Source of the DNA: Coriobacteriia bacterium | GTDB taxonomy: Bacteria > Actinomycetota > Coriobacteriia > Coriobacteriales > UMGS124 | NCBI GenBank assembly: GCA_018368455.1 | Contig: JAGZEG010000018.1 | Location: 1 to 47,315 of the forward strand | Direction of reading: 5' to 3' | DNA length: 47,315 nt | Part shown: positions 19,704 through 28,131 of the stretch, piece after piece | Layout: each line of letters starts with the position of its first letter | Position numbering within the stretch: position 1 is the stretch's first letter | Made by a program: the position numbers and the translations under genes | Notes under the pieces: generated by a model | Told to the model about the DNA's origin: nothing | Seen by the model: the letters and a program-made list of their open reading frames with translations, nothing else | Database searches by the model: none

Positions 19704-20474
19704 TCAGCCAGCGTCATGTTCGCGCCATTTGGGCGCAACTTCATCGAGGCCGTTGACGTCTAGTTTTACTCTACAGCGACGCCAGTATTCCCTCACTGTT
19801 TTGTCCGAGATCCCCAATAGCCTTCCTGCCTGTGTCGATGACATGCCTGTGACATAAGAGCAAAAGACATCGAGCTCCCTACTTGTGAGCCCACGAGAAG
19901 ATAAGCGAGCGAGTTCTGCCTCGGCAAGAAGGCCATGCAGCTTCTCAATAGTGATGGGGGATGAGAGACGGGGGCGGACGGAGCAACGGTCCGGCCCTTT
20001 GCGCGTTATGGGGGAATTGCTCTGGTGCTTCAGTGCTGCGATTTTTCCAGAGGGTGCCTTCGCCCCTATGCCAGACTGCATCGGCGATGGCCGTCGTTTC
20101 GGTGCGATTGCCAACGAGAGGCACAGAAGACAAAAGATTGGAGCCATCTGCCGCATCCACGGCATGGATGCTAGGCCCAGGGGCAGGAGCAAAGTTATCG
20201 GACACCACGCAAGGACACCCATGCACAGAGACGCCGCCAAGGCGAGAAGGCGCCTACCATCACATCTTCTCGCGGTGTATGCGGCCTTGTGCATGCCGAA
20301 CGTGAGGATAAAGAACAATGCAAGGGGGATTGGGGAGAGGATGGCGGCCAATCCTGGGGTGGAGAACGCCTGAAATGATGGGGCATGCGCGTTGACGGGG
20401 AGAGCGGCGCTGCCTGAGCGGGAAAAGGCGAGCCCTGCTCCGATTGGGGTTCGCCGTTTCGCCGACCGGCACAT
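19704..20474 (-). CDS. Truncated membrane LuxR-type regulator
   Basis: The C-terminal ~65 residues are a LuxR helix-turn-helix (LTSRELDVFCSYVTGMSS, then LLGISDKTVREYWRRCRVKL). Upstream there are only two or three hydrophobic stretches (ILSPIPLALFFILTFGM, LLALAASLCMGVLAW, ITLLLPLGLASM), instead of the twelve in the two full-length relatives in this window (24108-25778 and 33087-34625). Residues 1-25 look unlike a native start, and the ATG lies only 15 nt past the pepT terminator. The terminal helix-turn-helix is intact, so it may be a shortened regulator or a decaying gene. Confidence 0.55.
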   Translation of the reverse strand: MCRSAKRRTPIGAGLAFSRSGSAALPVNAHAPSFQAFSTPGLAAILSPIPLALFFILTFGMHKAAYTARRCDGRRLLALAASLCMGVLAWCPITLLLPLGLASMPWMRQMAPIFCLLCLSLAIAPKRRPSPMQSGIGAKAPSGKIAALKHQSNSPITRKGPDRCSVRPRLSSPITIEKLHGLLAEAELARLSSRGLTSRELDVFCSYVTGMSSTQAGRLLGISDKTVREYWRRCRVKLDVNGLDEVAPKWREHDAG

Positions 20475-20485
20475 GCTGCATACAC

Positions 20486-20553
20486 AAAAGCCCCCTCCCC
20501 TATCATCCCCGCACGGTGAGGCCGTTTTGTGCGCGGATGATAGGGGAGGGGGC
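20486..20553 (-). terminator. Very long perfect hairpin, pepT terminator
   Basis: Arms 20490-20508 and 20535-20553 pair perfectly over 19 bp, then after one mismatch over 5 more (CGCAC/GTGCG), around a 14-nt loop. On the minus strand the stem is followed by CTTTTGT, so it terminates pepT. Confidence 0.88.
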
Positions 20554-20594
20554 CGATGTGACGCGGTAGGGCTGAATCTGGGGCGGGCTCCCGA

Positions 20595-21836
20595 CTAGTT
20601 CTGCGCCACAGCGTAGCGTCCGGCCAGCGCCTGAAGCACGTCAACCATGCCCTCGAGCGCGAACACCGGGATAAACTCGCGCACGCTGTGGAAGTTGTAG
20701 CCACCCGTCGACAGGTTGGGGCACGGCAGGCCGCGGAACGACAGCTGCGAGCCGTCGGTGCCACCGCGGATCGGCAGCGTGTACGGCTCGTAGCCACACG
20801 AGCGGAACGCCTCGTTTGCGTTGTCGATGAGATGCATGTGCGGCGCGACGACCTCGGCCATGTTGCGGTACTGGTCGCGCACGGTGACGGTGACGCGCGG
20901 CTCATCCCAGCGCTTGTTGAGCAGGTTGCCGGCGTCGACGACGAGCTGCTTCTTTGCCTCGAAGCGCTTAGCATCGTGATCGCGGATGATGTAGGTCGCG
21001 CTCGTGTGCACGCACGTGCCCTGCACGCTGGCCAGGTGGAAGAAGCCCTCGTAGCCGTCCGTGTGCTCCGGACGCTCCCAAGCGGGCAGCATGGCGTCGA
21101 ACTCCTCGAAGATGTGCAGCGAGTTGATCATGATGTCCTTGGCGCTGCCGGGATGGATCTCGTGGCCGCGGATCTCGACGTCGACGCTCGCTGCGTTGAA
21201 GCACTCGTACTCGACGCCGCCGATGTCCGCGCCGTCGATGGTGTAGGCGTAGTCCGCGCCGAACTTGTCCAGGTCGAGCAGGCTGCAGCCGTGGCCGATC
21301 TCCTCATCGGGGGCGAAGCACACGGCCAGACGGGGATGGGGGATGCTCGGGTCGGCAACGATGCGAGCCACGAGCGCCATGATCTCGGCGACGCCGGCCT
21401 TGTCGTCAGCGGCCAGCAGCGTGGAGCCGTCCGTGCAGATGAGGTCCTTGCCGACGAGCTTGGGCAGGTCGGGCGTGTTCTCGGCGTTGAGCGTGATGGG
21501 CTCACCGTCCACGACGCCCAGCGTCAGCTCGCCGCCCTCATAGTGCACGATGCGAGGCTCGACGCCGTGGGCGGGCGCGTCGGGGCTGGCGTCGATGTGA
21601 GCGAGCAGGCCGAGGCAGGGCAGGTCCTCGGCGCCGGCGGAGGCGGGCACGTGGCCGATGACGTAGGCGTGCTCGTCGCAGGAGGCGTCCTCGATGCCCA
21701 GGGCGCGCAGCTCGTCGGCGAGTAGACGGGCGAGGTCGAGCTCCTCGGGGTTCGAGGGCACCTGCGCCTCGTTGGCGGGATTGGAGGGCGTTCCCACCTT
21801 AGCGTAGCGGATAAGACGATCAACGACGTCACTCAT
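20595..21836 (-). CDS. pepT: Peptidase T (tripeptide aminopeptidase)
   Basis: A cytoplasmic M20-family zinc peptidase that removes the N-terminal residue of tripeptides. The 413 residues include the metal-binding LLAHIDASPD (H80, D82), the bridging-aspartate motif LLAADDKAGVAEI, the catalytic FAPDEEIGHG and the C-terminal PIRGGTDGSQLSFRGLPCPN. All key motifs are intact. A GGAG site lies just upstream of the start. It is monocistronic, with its own terminator. Confidence 0.95.
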   Translation of the reverse strand: MSDVVDRLIRYAKVGTPSNPANEAQVPSNPEELDLARLLADELRALGIEDASCDEHAYVIGHVPASAGAEDLPCLGLLAHIDASPDAPAHGVEPRIVHYEGGELTLGVVDGEPITLNAENTPDLPKLVGKDLICTDGSTLLAADDKAGVAEIMALVARIVADPSIPHPRLAVCFAPDEEIGHGCSLLDLDKFGADYAYTIDGADIGGVEYECFNAASVDVEIRGHEIHPGSAKDIMINSLHIFEEFDAMLPAWERPEHTDGYEGFFHLASVQGTCVHTSATYIIRDHDAKRFEAKKQLVVDAGNLLNKRWDEPRVTVTVRDQYRNMAEVVAPHMHLIDNANEAFRSCGYEPYTLPIRGGTDGSQLSFRGLPCPNLSTGGYNFHSVREFIPVFALEGMVDVLQALAGRYAVAQN

Positions 21837-22167
21837 AGCGCTCCAATCAGAGGTCGGGTACGGTCGGGTGCCAGTATGGCATACATGCCATGGATGCAGG
21901 CGGTCGGGAAAGGCGGGCGCTCAGGCTGCACCAAGTAGCCGTCTTTTGGGGGTGCGGCGCGCCTTTCTGCCGTGCCGAGAGTTCCCGGTGGACAAGAAGG
22001 CGAGCCGTGTATGGCGAAGGAGGTACCCGAAACGGGAGGCGGCCCCTCCTCGCCAAGAGAGTCGCAGGTAGCGGAGCGTGCGCCCATCGGCGGGTGGCCC
22101 CACTTGCAAGAGGCTCCATACACAGCTTGCTTTCTTGTCCAGAAAACGGCACTTCCGTGACAGGGCA
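21837..22167. other. Gap between pepT and thrC: long imperfect inverted repeat
   Basis: No convincing gene. Arms at 21990-22014 and 22116-22140 are complementary over 25 positions except for three non-Watson-Crick pairs. Outer GTGCCG/CGGCAC and CTGCC/GGCAG pairings extend it, and an inner GGCGA-GGAGG/CCTCC-TCGCC hairpin lies inside. A TGGCAT-AC-ATGCCA dyad at 21877-21890 lies just upstream of pepT and may be its operator. Confidence 0.5.
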
Positions 22168-22168
22168 G

Positions 22169-22212
22169 CAAAAAAGCGGGCTTGCCGGGCCTTTCCCGCC
22201 CAGCAAGCCCGC
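22169..22212 (-). terminator. Rho-independent terminator of thrC
   Basis: On the minus strand GCGGGCTTGC (22203-22212) pairs perfectly with GCAAGCCCGC (22176-22185), with a further GC-rich inner stem, followed by TTTTTT. Confidence 0.9.
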
Positions 22213-22256
22213 CCTATCTCATGCGAGGATGTACCTGTCCGCGATCCCGGTCGCCT

Positions 22257-23798
22257 CTATGCGCGTGCCAGCCATTCCAGGACGCTGGCCTCGACACCGG
22301 CTTGCGTGGCGTCGACGACGGTGTCGAAACGCCGCGCCCTCCCCTCGAGGGCGGCGAGCGCCTCAGGCACGCTCGAACCCGTCTCGGCGGCGATGCGGCG
22401 GTTGAGCTCGAGGCCCGTGAGCCCCGCCACGTCGGCGGGCAGCTCGTCGGCAAGCTTCATGCCGTGCAGGCCGCGCCACACGGCGGGGCCGAACTTGGCC
22501 CAGTGCGCCGTCGACGCCACGAGCATGGGACGCTCGCTGCGGTTGCGACGCGCTACTTCGAGCGCGACGGCCGTGTGCGGGTCGGCGACGTAGCCGTGCT
22601 CCTCGAAGACGCGCCCGATGGCGGCGAGGCACTCGTCGTTCGTGGCGAAGCCGGCCGCGTACAGCGCGCCCAGACGCTCGCGCGTCTCAGCGTCAACCTC
22701 GAAGCGTCCCGTGCTTGCGAGCTGCTCCATCCAGCCGCGCACGCGCTCGGCGTTGCGATCGGTGAGCTCGAACAGCTGGCGCTCCAGGTTCGACGACACG
22801 AGTATGTCCATGGACGGGGAGGGCGTCAGGTGCAGCGAGCGGCCCGTTATGTCGTAGACGCCCGTCGTCAGGAAGTCGGTGAGCACATTGTTCTCGTTGC
22901 TGGCGCACACGAGGCGTCCGACAGGCAGGCCGATGCGCATCGCGTAGTACGCGGCCAGGATGTTGCCGAAGTTGCCTGTAGGCACGCAGATGTCGATCGC
23001 GTCGCCTGCGTGCACGGAGCCGGCGGAGACGAGGTCGGCATAGGCTGACAGGTAGTAGACGATCTGCGGCATGAGGCGGCCCCAGTTGATGGAGTTCGCG
23101 CTCGACAGTGCCACGTTGTGCTCGCTCATGAGGCGCTCACAGAACGCAGCGTCGCCAAACGCGCGCTTCACGGACGTCTGGCAGTCGTCGAAGTCACCGC
23201 GGGCCGCAAAGACGCCGACGTTGGCGCCCTCCTGCGTCGTCATCTGGCGCAGCTGGATGTCGCTCACGCCGCCGTCGGGATAGAACACGACGATGCCCAC
23301 GTGCTCGCGCCCGGCAAAGCCCTCGAGCGCCGCCTTGCCCGTGTCGCCTGACGTCGCCACGAGGATGAGGTGGTCGTGGTCGAGCTCGCCGCTGGCGCGC
23401 AGCTTGGCTGTCGCATACTCAAAACAGCGGGGAAGGCACTGCAGCGCCATGTCCTTGAACGCGCTCGTGGGCCCATGGAACAGCTCGAGCACGTACGTGC
23501 CGTTGTCGCCAAGCGGCACGACGGGAGCGATGCGCTCGTCGTCGAAGTTGTCGGCGTACGTGCCGGCCATGAGGCTGGCGATGTCGTCGGCGGGGATATC
23601 GATGTCGAACGCCTCGTAGACGCGCGCCGCGCGCTGGGCGTAGGGCAACTGGCCGAGGGCACAGATCTGCTCCACACTGAGCGCCGGGATGGACTGGGGA
23701 ACGAACAGGCCGCCTCCGGGGGCGATGCCGGTCACGATGGCCTGGCAGAACGAGAGCGGGGTGTCGGCGAGACCGCGCGTGTCGACAAACGAGTTCAT
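22257..23798 (-). CDS. thrC: Threonine synthase
   Basis: A PLP enzyme that converts O-phosphohomoserine to threonine. The 513-residue length and N-terminal MNSFVDTRG with GIAPGGGLFVPQ match the long class typified by E. coli and yeast enzymes. The PLP lysine is K115 in FHGPTSAFKDMAL, and the phosphate-binding loop VATSGDTGKAALEGF is present. A GGAAGGTC site precedes the ATG. It stands alone, without hom or thrB nearby, and diverges from a membrane LuxR regulator. Confidence 0.95.
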   Translation of the reverse strand: MNSFVDTRGLADTPLSFCQAIVTGIAPGGGLFVPQSIPALSVEQICALGQLPYAQRAARVYEAFDIDIPADDIASLMAGTYADNFDDERIAPVVPLGDNGTYVLELFHGPTSAFKDMALQCLPRCFEYATAKLRASGELDHDHLILVATSGDTGKAALEGFAGREHVGIVVFYPDGGVSDIQLRQMTTQEGANVGVFAARGDFDDCQTSVKRAFGDAAFCERLMSEHNVALSSANSINWGRLMPQIVYYLSAYADLVSAGSVHAGDAIDICVPTGNFGNILAAYYAMRIGLPVGRLVCASNENNVLTDFLTTGVYDITGRSLHLTPSPSMDILVSSNLERQLFELTDRNAERVRGWMEQLASTGRFEVDAETRERLGALYAAGFATNDECLAAIGRVFEEHGYVADPHTAVALEVARRNRSERPMLVASTAHWAKFGPAVWRGLHGMKLADELPADVAGLTGLELNRRIAAETGSSVPEALAALEGRARRFDTVVDATQAGVEASVLEWLARA

Positions 23799-24107
23799 GG
23801 GCCTGACCTTCCGAGTCGCGGGGGCGGGTCGGGCGCCGCGCGTGCGTGCGGGGCGCCGAGGTGGATCGCCCCCATCCTACCGCCCGGCGTCGCCTGGCGC
23901 CATGCCGGTGCGGCCATTGGGAGGCCACACCGCGAAAACCCCTCGTGAGCGGGGGCTCGGCTGGCCACTGCCGCGCGCCGCATGCGCGCGGCGGGCTCTC
24001 GCGGACGGAGGCGTGCCAGGCGCGGCAAAACGTGGCACAATGCAGGGAGGCGCGCCACGGTTTCTCCGAGTCCCACGGGGACGGCGAGAGCGGACGGCGG
24101 GCGGCAG
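23799..24107. other. Divergent promoter region, thrC / LuxR regulator
   Basis: A very GC-rich gap with short dyads, for example GCCGCGCG/CGCGCGGC around 23967-23990. A -10-like CACAAT at about 24036 faces the LuxR gene. No gene or classical leader element is visible. Confidence 0.35.
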
Positions 24108-25778
24108 ATGGATACCGTACTTCTCGCTAGGGGGATGCGAGTGGCACAGACGACGCGGACTGCGGCGGTTGCCGCAATGAACGCGGGCCCTGGCATGGCC
24201 TGCGATGCCGAGGGGCGCCCTGATTGCGCGGCGTCCCTTAGCCGTGCTTCGAGCGCCGAGGGGACAGGTTCCCGGGCGCCGCTCCCACGGCCTCTCGAGC
24301 GCGTGCGCGGGATGATGAGCGCGCGCGGCGCCGCTGCGCTCGGTATGTTCTTTGCCTGGCAGTCGACGCTGATCACGTCGCTGTTCCCGGCGTCCGGCCT
24401 GTCGCCCCTTTCTCCGCAGGTCGCGTTCGCGTTTGTGGCGTGTCTGACGATGGCCGCCATACTGCGCGGGCAGCTTGCCCTGCACCGCCCGTCCAGCGCG
24501 CGCCTGCGTGCGTTCTGGGGCCTTGTCGGGGTGACGCTGGGCACGCTGTCCGCCTGCGTTGCCACGCTCGTCGCAAACGCGGTGCTACCCGTGGCCTATG
24601 CGTGCTCGCTTGTGTCGGGCGCGTCGCTGTCGCTCGGCCTGTTCGTGTGGATCCTGCCCCTCGCGCGCATGGACGCCCGCCGCCGCGCCGGCACGCTGTT
24701 GGCTGCCCTGGCGATAGCACAGGTCGCGAGCTTCATTCTGGGGGCGCTGCCGCTGGGCACGCCCGTCGTGTTCGCGTTCGTTCTGTGCGGCCTGCTCGCC
24801 GTTGCCGGGCTTGTCGTGTGGGACAACGCAAGCGAGGGGCCGTCGGCGGAAGTCACGTATCGGCCCACGAGCTCCCAGCACTATCGAGTCCTGCTCGTGG
24901 CGCTCGTGCTGTACGCGTTCGTGTTCGGCTCCATCACGGGGACGACGTCGCACGAGATGACGCCGGAGGGCCTGGGTCGGCTGACGAGGCAGATCGCCTG
25001 GCCCGGCCTCATCATGGCACTCGCCGGCATAGCCGCCCTGCTGCCGTCGCGTGGCTCTGTGCGTCTTGCCGTCATGGGCCGCGTGCTCACGCCCCTGCTC
25101 GCGATCCTGTTCCTCGCACACATCGTGCTGCCTGCGAGCGGGCGCAGCTGGCTGCCTCCCATCACGCTAGCCGTCTGGCAGTTCGTGCAGGCGTTCGTCA
25201 TCTTGCTCGTCATCGAGATATCGCAGAGCGGCGTTGGCAGCCTCGGCCTCGTGTTCTCGGCTGGCTGGTCGCTGCTTTCCGGCGGCTTTGCGGTCGGCTG
25301 CCTGTTCGGCAGCACCATGGGCGCGCTGTTTGGGACGGACGAGTCGGCCGTCAACGCGCTCGTCGTGTTGCACACGGTCCTCGCCATCATCGGGTCGAGC
25401 CTCATGGCGGCGGCCCGGTATCCGAAAGCCGGGGGAGAGCCTGCGCGCGAGGGCGACGCCGCGACGCCCTCGCGCCAAGCTGTGGCTCCCGCGGCCGGTG
25501 GGGACGCGGCGTCAGGCGTTCCGGCCGATGCCAAGGGCGCGGACGACATCGCGCGCGCCTGCGCACAGCTCACGGCGCGTCACGGGCTGTCCGAGCGCGA
25601 GGGGGAGGTCCTGGAGCTGCTGGCTCGCGGCAATACGCGCCAGTCCATCGCCACGAGGCTCGTCGTGTCGGAGAACACGGTGCGCACGCACGTCAAGAAC
25701 ATCTACAGCAAGCTGCACATCCATTCAAAGCAGCAGCTGATCGACCTCGTTGACACGCTGCGCTCTCCAAAGGCGTAG
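24108..25778 (+). CDS. Membrane LuxR-family regulator with MFS-like sensor domain
   Basis: A 556-residue protein. After a ~65-residue polar N-terminus come about twelve hydrophobic helices arranged like a transporter-derived sensor. A flexible linker rich in Ala and Pro follows, then a C-terminal LuxR helix-turn-helix: HGLSEREGEVLELLARGN, then IATRLVVSENTVRTHVKNIY. This architecture is characteristic of Coriobacteriia, where such regulators often neighbour respiratory reductases. Its target here is not evident; thrC diverges on one side and an S41-like gene converges on the other. The start is uncertain: ATG 24108 or the ATG at 24135 after CTAGGGGG. Confidence 0.82.
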   Translation: MDTVLLARGMRVAQTTRTAAVAAMNAGPGMACDAEGRPDCAASLSRASSAEGTGSRAPLPRPLERVRGMMSARGAAALGMFFAWQSTLITSLFPASGLSPLSPQVAFAFVACLTMAAILRGQLALHRPSSARLRAFWGLVGVTLGTLSACVATLVANAVLPVAYACSLVSGASLSLGLFVWILPLARMDARRRAGTLLAALAIAQVASFILGALPLGTPVVFAFVLCGLLAVAGLVVWDNASEGPSAEVTYRPTSSQHYRVLLVALVLYAFVFGSITGTTSHEMTPEGLGRLTRQIAWPGLIMALAGIAALLPSRGSVRLAVMGRVLTPLLAILFLAHIVLPASGRSWLPPITLAVWQFVQAFVILLVIEISQSGVGSLGLVFSAGWSLLSGGFAVGCLFGSTMGALFGTDESAVNALVVLHTVLAIIGSSLMAAARYPKAGGEPAREGDAATPSRQAVAPAAGGDAASGVPADAKGADDIARACAQLTARHGLSEREGEVLELLARGNTRQSIATRLVVSENTVRTHVKNIYSKLHIHSKQQLIDLVDTLRSPKA

Positions 25779-25798
25779 CCGCCGCCCTCGGAGAGCGC
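25760..25798. terminator. Possible bidirectional hairpin between convergent genes
   Basis: GCGCTCTCC (25760-25768) pairs perfectly with GGAGAGCGC (25790-25798) across the LuxR stop codon. No good T-run is seen on either strand, so termination strength is doubtful. Confidence 0.35.
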
Positions 25799-25808
25799 AG
25801 CGGCAGAG

Positions 25809-27092
25809 CTATGCCTCGAGCGCCCGGGCGAGCACGACGTCCTCGGTGCATTCCCGGGGCGTGAACGGCACGACGATGTCGGGCGTGATGCCGATGCCAC
25901 GCATGCCACGCCCCTCGGCCGCTGCCTTCGTCTTGCTCATCGGGTAGACGAAGATGAAGCGGTCCTCGAACGTCATGGCCAGGGGGTTCGCGTAGTCGAG
26001 CGTGCCCATCGTCGCGCGCCCGACCGTCGTGACGCGCGGTGAGCCCTGGGCGAGGCGTACGAGCCACTCGGCCGCGTCGCCGCAGGTCACGTCCGTGAGC
26101 AGTAGAACGTGCTGGCCTTTGGGGCCTGCGTGCACGGGCAGCGAGTCGGCCTCGACGACCTCCTCGACATATCCCTTGCCTCGATTGGCGCGCACCGTCT
26201 CAAGGTTGTCGTCGAGCCATGAGAGCGTCGTGCGCGTCTCGTCGTCATCGCGCACGCGTGCAAGGGCTCGGAGCTGGGCGATCTGCATTTCGCGTCTGTG
26301 GCAGTTTGCTACGGTGTAGTTCGTGAGCACCACCTCGGGGCCCTCTATGTCGTGCAGGTCGCCGTCCTCGTCGAACAGGTAGTCGAGCAGCGGGTAGGCG
26401 TTGGTCTCGGCGCCTCCGACGCACGAGCGCACGTCGATGACGAGGCGGGGCGCCTTCGCAAGCTCGCGCGCATGCGCATCGATGAGCTCGCCCAGCTCAC
26501 CGTTGTCGAGCTGTGTCACGGTGAGCACGATGGTGCCGTCGTCTTGCATCGCCAGCGAGCAGGGGCCGGTCGCGCCGGGTAGGGAAGGGAATCGGCGCAG
26601 ACGAAGATCAGCCATGCTGCCGTCAGTGCGACGCACGCGGCTGTGAGATGCCTGGGCGAGCACGGGGGCCCACGCCTGGCGCGCAGGGTCGTCGCTGCCG
26701 GTGGGATTGCCCAGCACGCGCTGCAGGTGCGCGTCGAGGCTGCTGTTGTTGATCGTCGTGAGTGCATCACCCGCATGGACACGTCCGTCTTGGCCCGCGC
26801 GTGTCACAAAGAGCGCGTCTTCGTGGCGCCGCACATCGAAGCCACAGGTCTCGGGCGTGTAGCTGCAGTTGGGCCCAGCGAGGAAGCATAGGTTGTGGTC
26901 GCCGAGGCTGGCGAGACGCTGCGTAACGTACTGGTAGAGCAGGCGGTCGTCGAGCAGGCGAGTCCTTGCTGAGCGAGCAACGAGGGCATCCCACTGGGCG
27001 CCGAGCCTGTCGTCGCATTCGGCCATGCCGGCATAGTCGTGCGCGAGCGCGTCAAACACCTGGTGAGCTATCTGATCGAGCTTGAGCGACAT
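25809..27092 (-). CDS. S41 peptidase-like protein lacking the serine nucleophile
   Basis: A 427-residue protein with no signal peptide. The C-terminal half has the tail-specific protease fold: LVIDVRSCVGG, the nucleophile-elbow segment VLLLTDVTCGDAAEWLVRLA, VTTVGRATMGTLDYANP and GIGITPDIVVPFTP. In S41 enzymes the elbow reads roughly LTD-x4-SA-x-E with serine as nucleophile; here that position is aspartate. The N-terminal half (about residues 1-170) includes a PDZ-like stretch (GRVHAGDALTTINN). It may be a pseudoprotease with a binding role. The ATG at 27092 follows AAAGGA. It is transcribed divergently from the DtxR-family gene. Confidence 0.75.
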   Translation of the reverse strand: MSLKLDQIAHQVFDALAHDYAGMAECDDRLGAQWDALVARSARTRLLDDRLLYQYVTQRLASLGDHNLCFLAGPNCSYTPETCGFDVRRHEDALFVTRAGQDGRVHAGDALTTINNSSLDAHLQRVLGNPTGSDDPARQAWAPVLAQASHSRVRRTDGSMADLRLRRFPSLPGATGPCSLAMQDDGTIVLTVTQLDNGELGELIDAHARELAKAPRLVIDVRSCVGGAETNAYPLLDYLFDEDGDLHDIEGPEVVLTNYTVANCHRREMQIAQLRALARVRDDDETRTTLSWLDDNLETVRANRGKGYVEEVVEADSLPVHAGPKGQHVLLLTDVTCGDAAEWLVRLAQGSPRVTTVGRATMGTLDYANPLAMTFEDRFIFVYPMSKTKAAAEGRGMRGIGITPDIVVPFTPRECTEDVVLARALEA

Positions 27093-27303
27093 GGGGCGGT
27101 CCTTTCGCGTCGCGTGGATTAGGCTGCATACGCATGGCACCGTATCGTATACCCGCCCGATGTCTCGCCGCCAGATGGCGGGCGTGCGAACCTGCGCGAT
27201 TCCCCAGGCTGACACGAGGGAACACCGAGGTGGTTGCCGTATACTTAGGGATACCAGAGGACACGCCAAATGTAATCGCCTAGTTATATCGAAGGGACGT
27301 GCC

Positions 27304-27750
27304 ATGGAAGAAGAACGAACACATCTCACCTCGGCAAACGAGGATTACCTCGAGGCAATCGTGCGCATTGGGGAGTCGCAGGAGAAGGCGGAGGTGCGCT
27401 CTGTCGACATCGCGACGATGCTCAACGTCTCCAAGGCGAGCGTGAACAAGGCTCTCGCCACGCTGCGCGCCGACGGCTACATCGAGCAGGAACGCTACGG
27501 CCGCATCACGCTGACGCCCGAAGGCCGCGTCTATGGTCGGGAGGTGTGGAACCGCCATCAGTCACTGCGCAGCTTCCTCACCGACGACCTGGGTGTCGAC
27601 TTTGACACCGCGAACGAGGAGGCGTGCATGATGGAGCACGCCCTGAGCCAGGACACGATGACGAAGTGGCTTGACTTCCTCGCCCAGGTGCACGAGGAGC
27701 GCGGCGCTCGTGCTGCGGTGGAGACCCCTTCTCCTGCCGAGGGCGAATAG
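27304..27750 (+). CDS. DtxR/MntR-family metal-dependent regulator
   Basis: A 148-residue winged-helix repressor. The N-terminal helix-turn-helix is VRSVDIATMLNVSKASVNKAL with the wing RYGRITLTPEGR. Predicted metal ligands are D14 and E17 (NEDYLEAI), H85 (RHQSLRSFL), and C108, E111 and H112 (EEACMMEH). A cysteine rather than glutamate at position 108 resembles DtxR/IdeR-type iron sensing more than MntR-type manganese sensing. No SH3-like third domain is present. The ATG at 27304 fits the family start. No metal transporter adjoins it, so the regulon is unknown. Confidence 0.85.
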   Translation: MEEERTHLTSANEDYLEAIVRIGESQEKAEVRSVDIATMLNVSKASVNKALATLRADGYIEQERYGRITLTPEGRVYGREVWNRHQSLRSFLTDDLGVDFDTANEEACMMEHALSQDTMTKWLDFLAQVHEERGARAAVETPSPAEGE

Positions 27751-27776
27751 ACCGGGTTCAAAACAAGTGTGCATTG

Positions 27777-27812
27777 AGGCGTCGGAGCCCAACGGGTTTC
27801 GACGCCTTTTTG
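27777..27812 (+). terminator. Rho-independent terminator of the DtxR-family gene
   Basis: AGGCGTCG (27777-27784) pairs with CGACGCCT (27800-27807), followed by TTTTT. Confidence 0.88.
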
Positions 27813-27840
27813 TATCAAGCGATGTTTGGTTTGTGCCCAA

Positions 27841-27875
27841 AAACAAAGCGAGGCCCGGTGGGGAGCCGGGCCTCT
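27841..27875 (-). terminator. Rho-independent terminator, minus strand
   Basis: On the minus strand GAGGCCCGG pairs with CCGGGCCTC over 9 bp around a 7-nt loop, followed by GCTTTGTTTTT. It would end transcripts that run leftward from the reductase module or from the hairpin-rich stretch. Confidence 0.75.
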
Positions 27876-28131
27876 CACAAGGAGGGATGTGACGCAACAA
27901 GGCTGCGTCAGCTTGCAGGCAAGGGGTACCTGCACGGCATCTTGAGGAAGGGGGCCTCAAGAACCAGCCCGAATTATCTGCCGTTAACCTGCGAAGATGT
28001 GTACGCTCTGTGAAGTCACAGAGGGCGCAAAAAACTTAGCGAGACCCTTGCCTTAGTTGTGAATGTGCCGTAGCAGCAGTGTTTCTCTACGGTAACAAGC
28101 TCCCCAAACAAGCCTCTTGTGGGGAAATCCG
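27845..28131 (-). ncRNA. Hairpin-rich non-coding stretch, candidate structured RNA
   Basis: No gene is visible. Reading the minus strand from the chaperone stop there is a run of perfect or near-perfect hairpins: CCCCACAAG (28101-28128), CCGTAG/CTACGG (28069-28096), CTCTGTG/CACAGAG (about 28007-28024), CTTGAGG-type (27938-27961), GCAGG/CCTGC (27917-27933), GACGCA/TGCGTC (27892-27911) and finally GAGGCCCGG/CCGGGCCTC (27851-27875) followed by GCTTTGTTTTT, a terminator. It may be a long 3' region of the reductase transcript or a separate small RNA. No known RNA family signature was recognised. Confidence 0.4.

Noticed and set aside
23935..23954. Attenuator upstream of thrC on the minus strand
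   Set aside because: The CCCC/GGGG stem is only 4 bp with a 9-nt loop before TTTT, and no leader peptide rich in Thr or Ile codons was seen.
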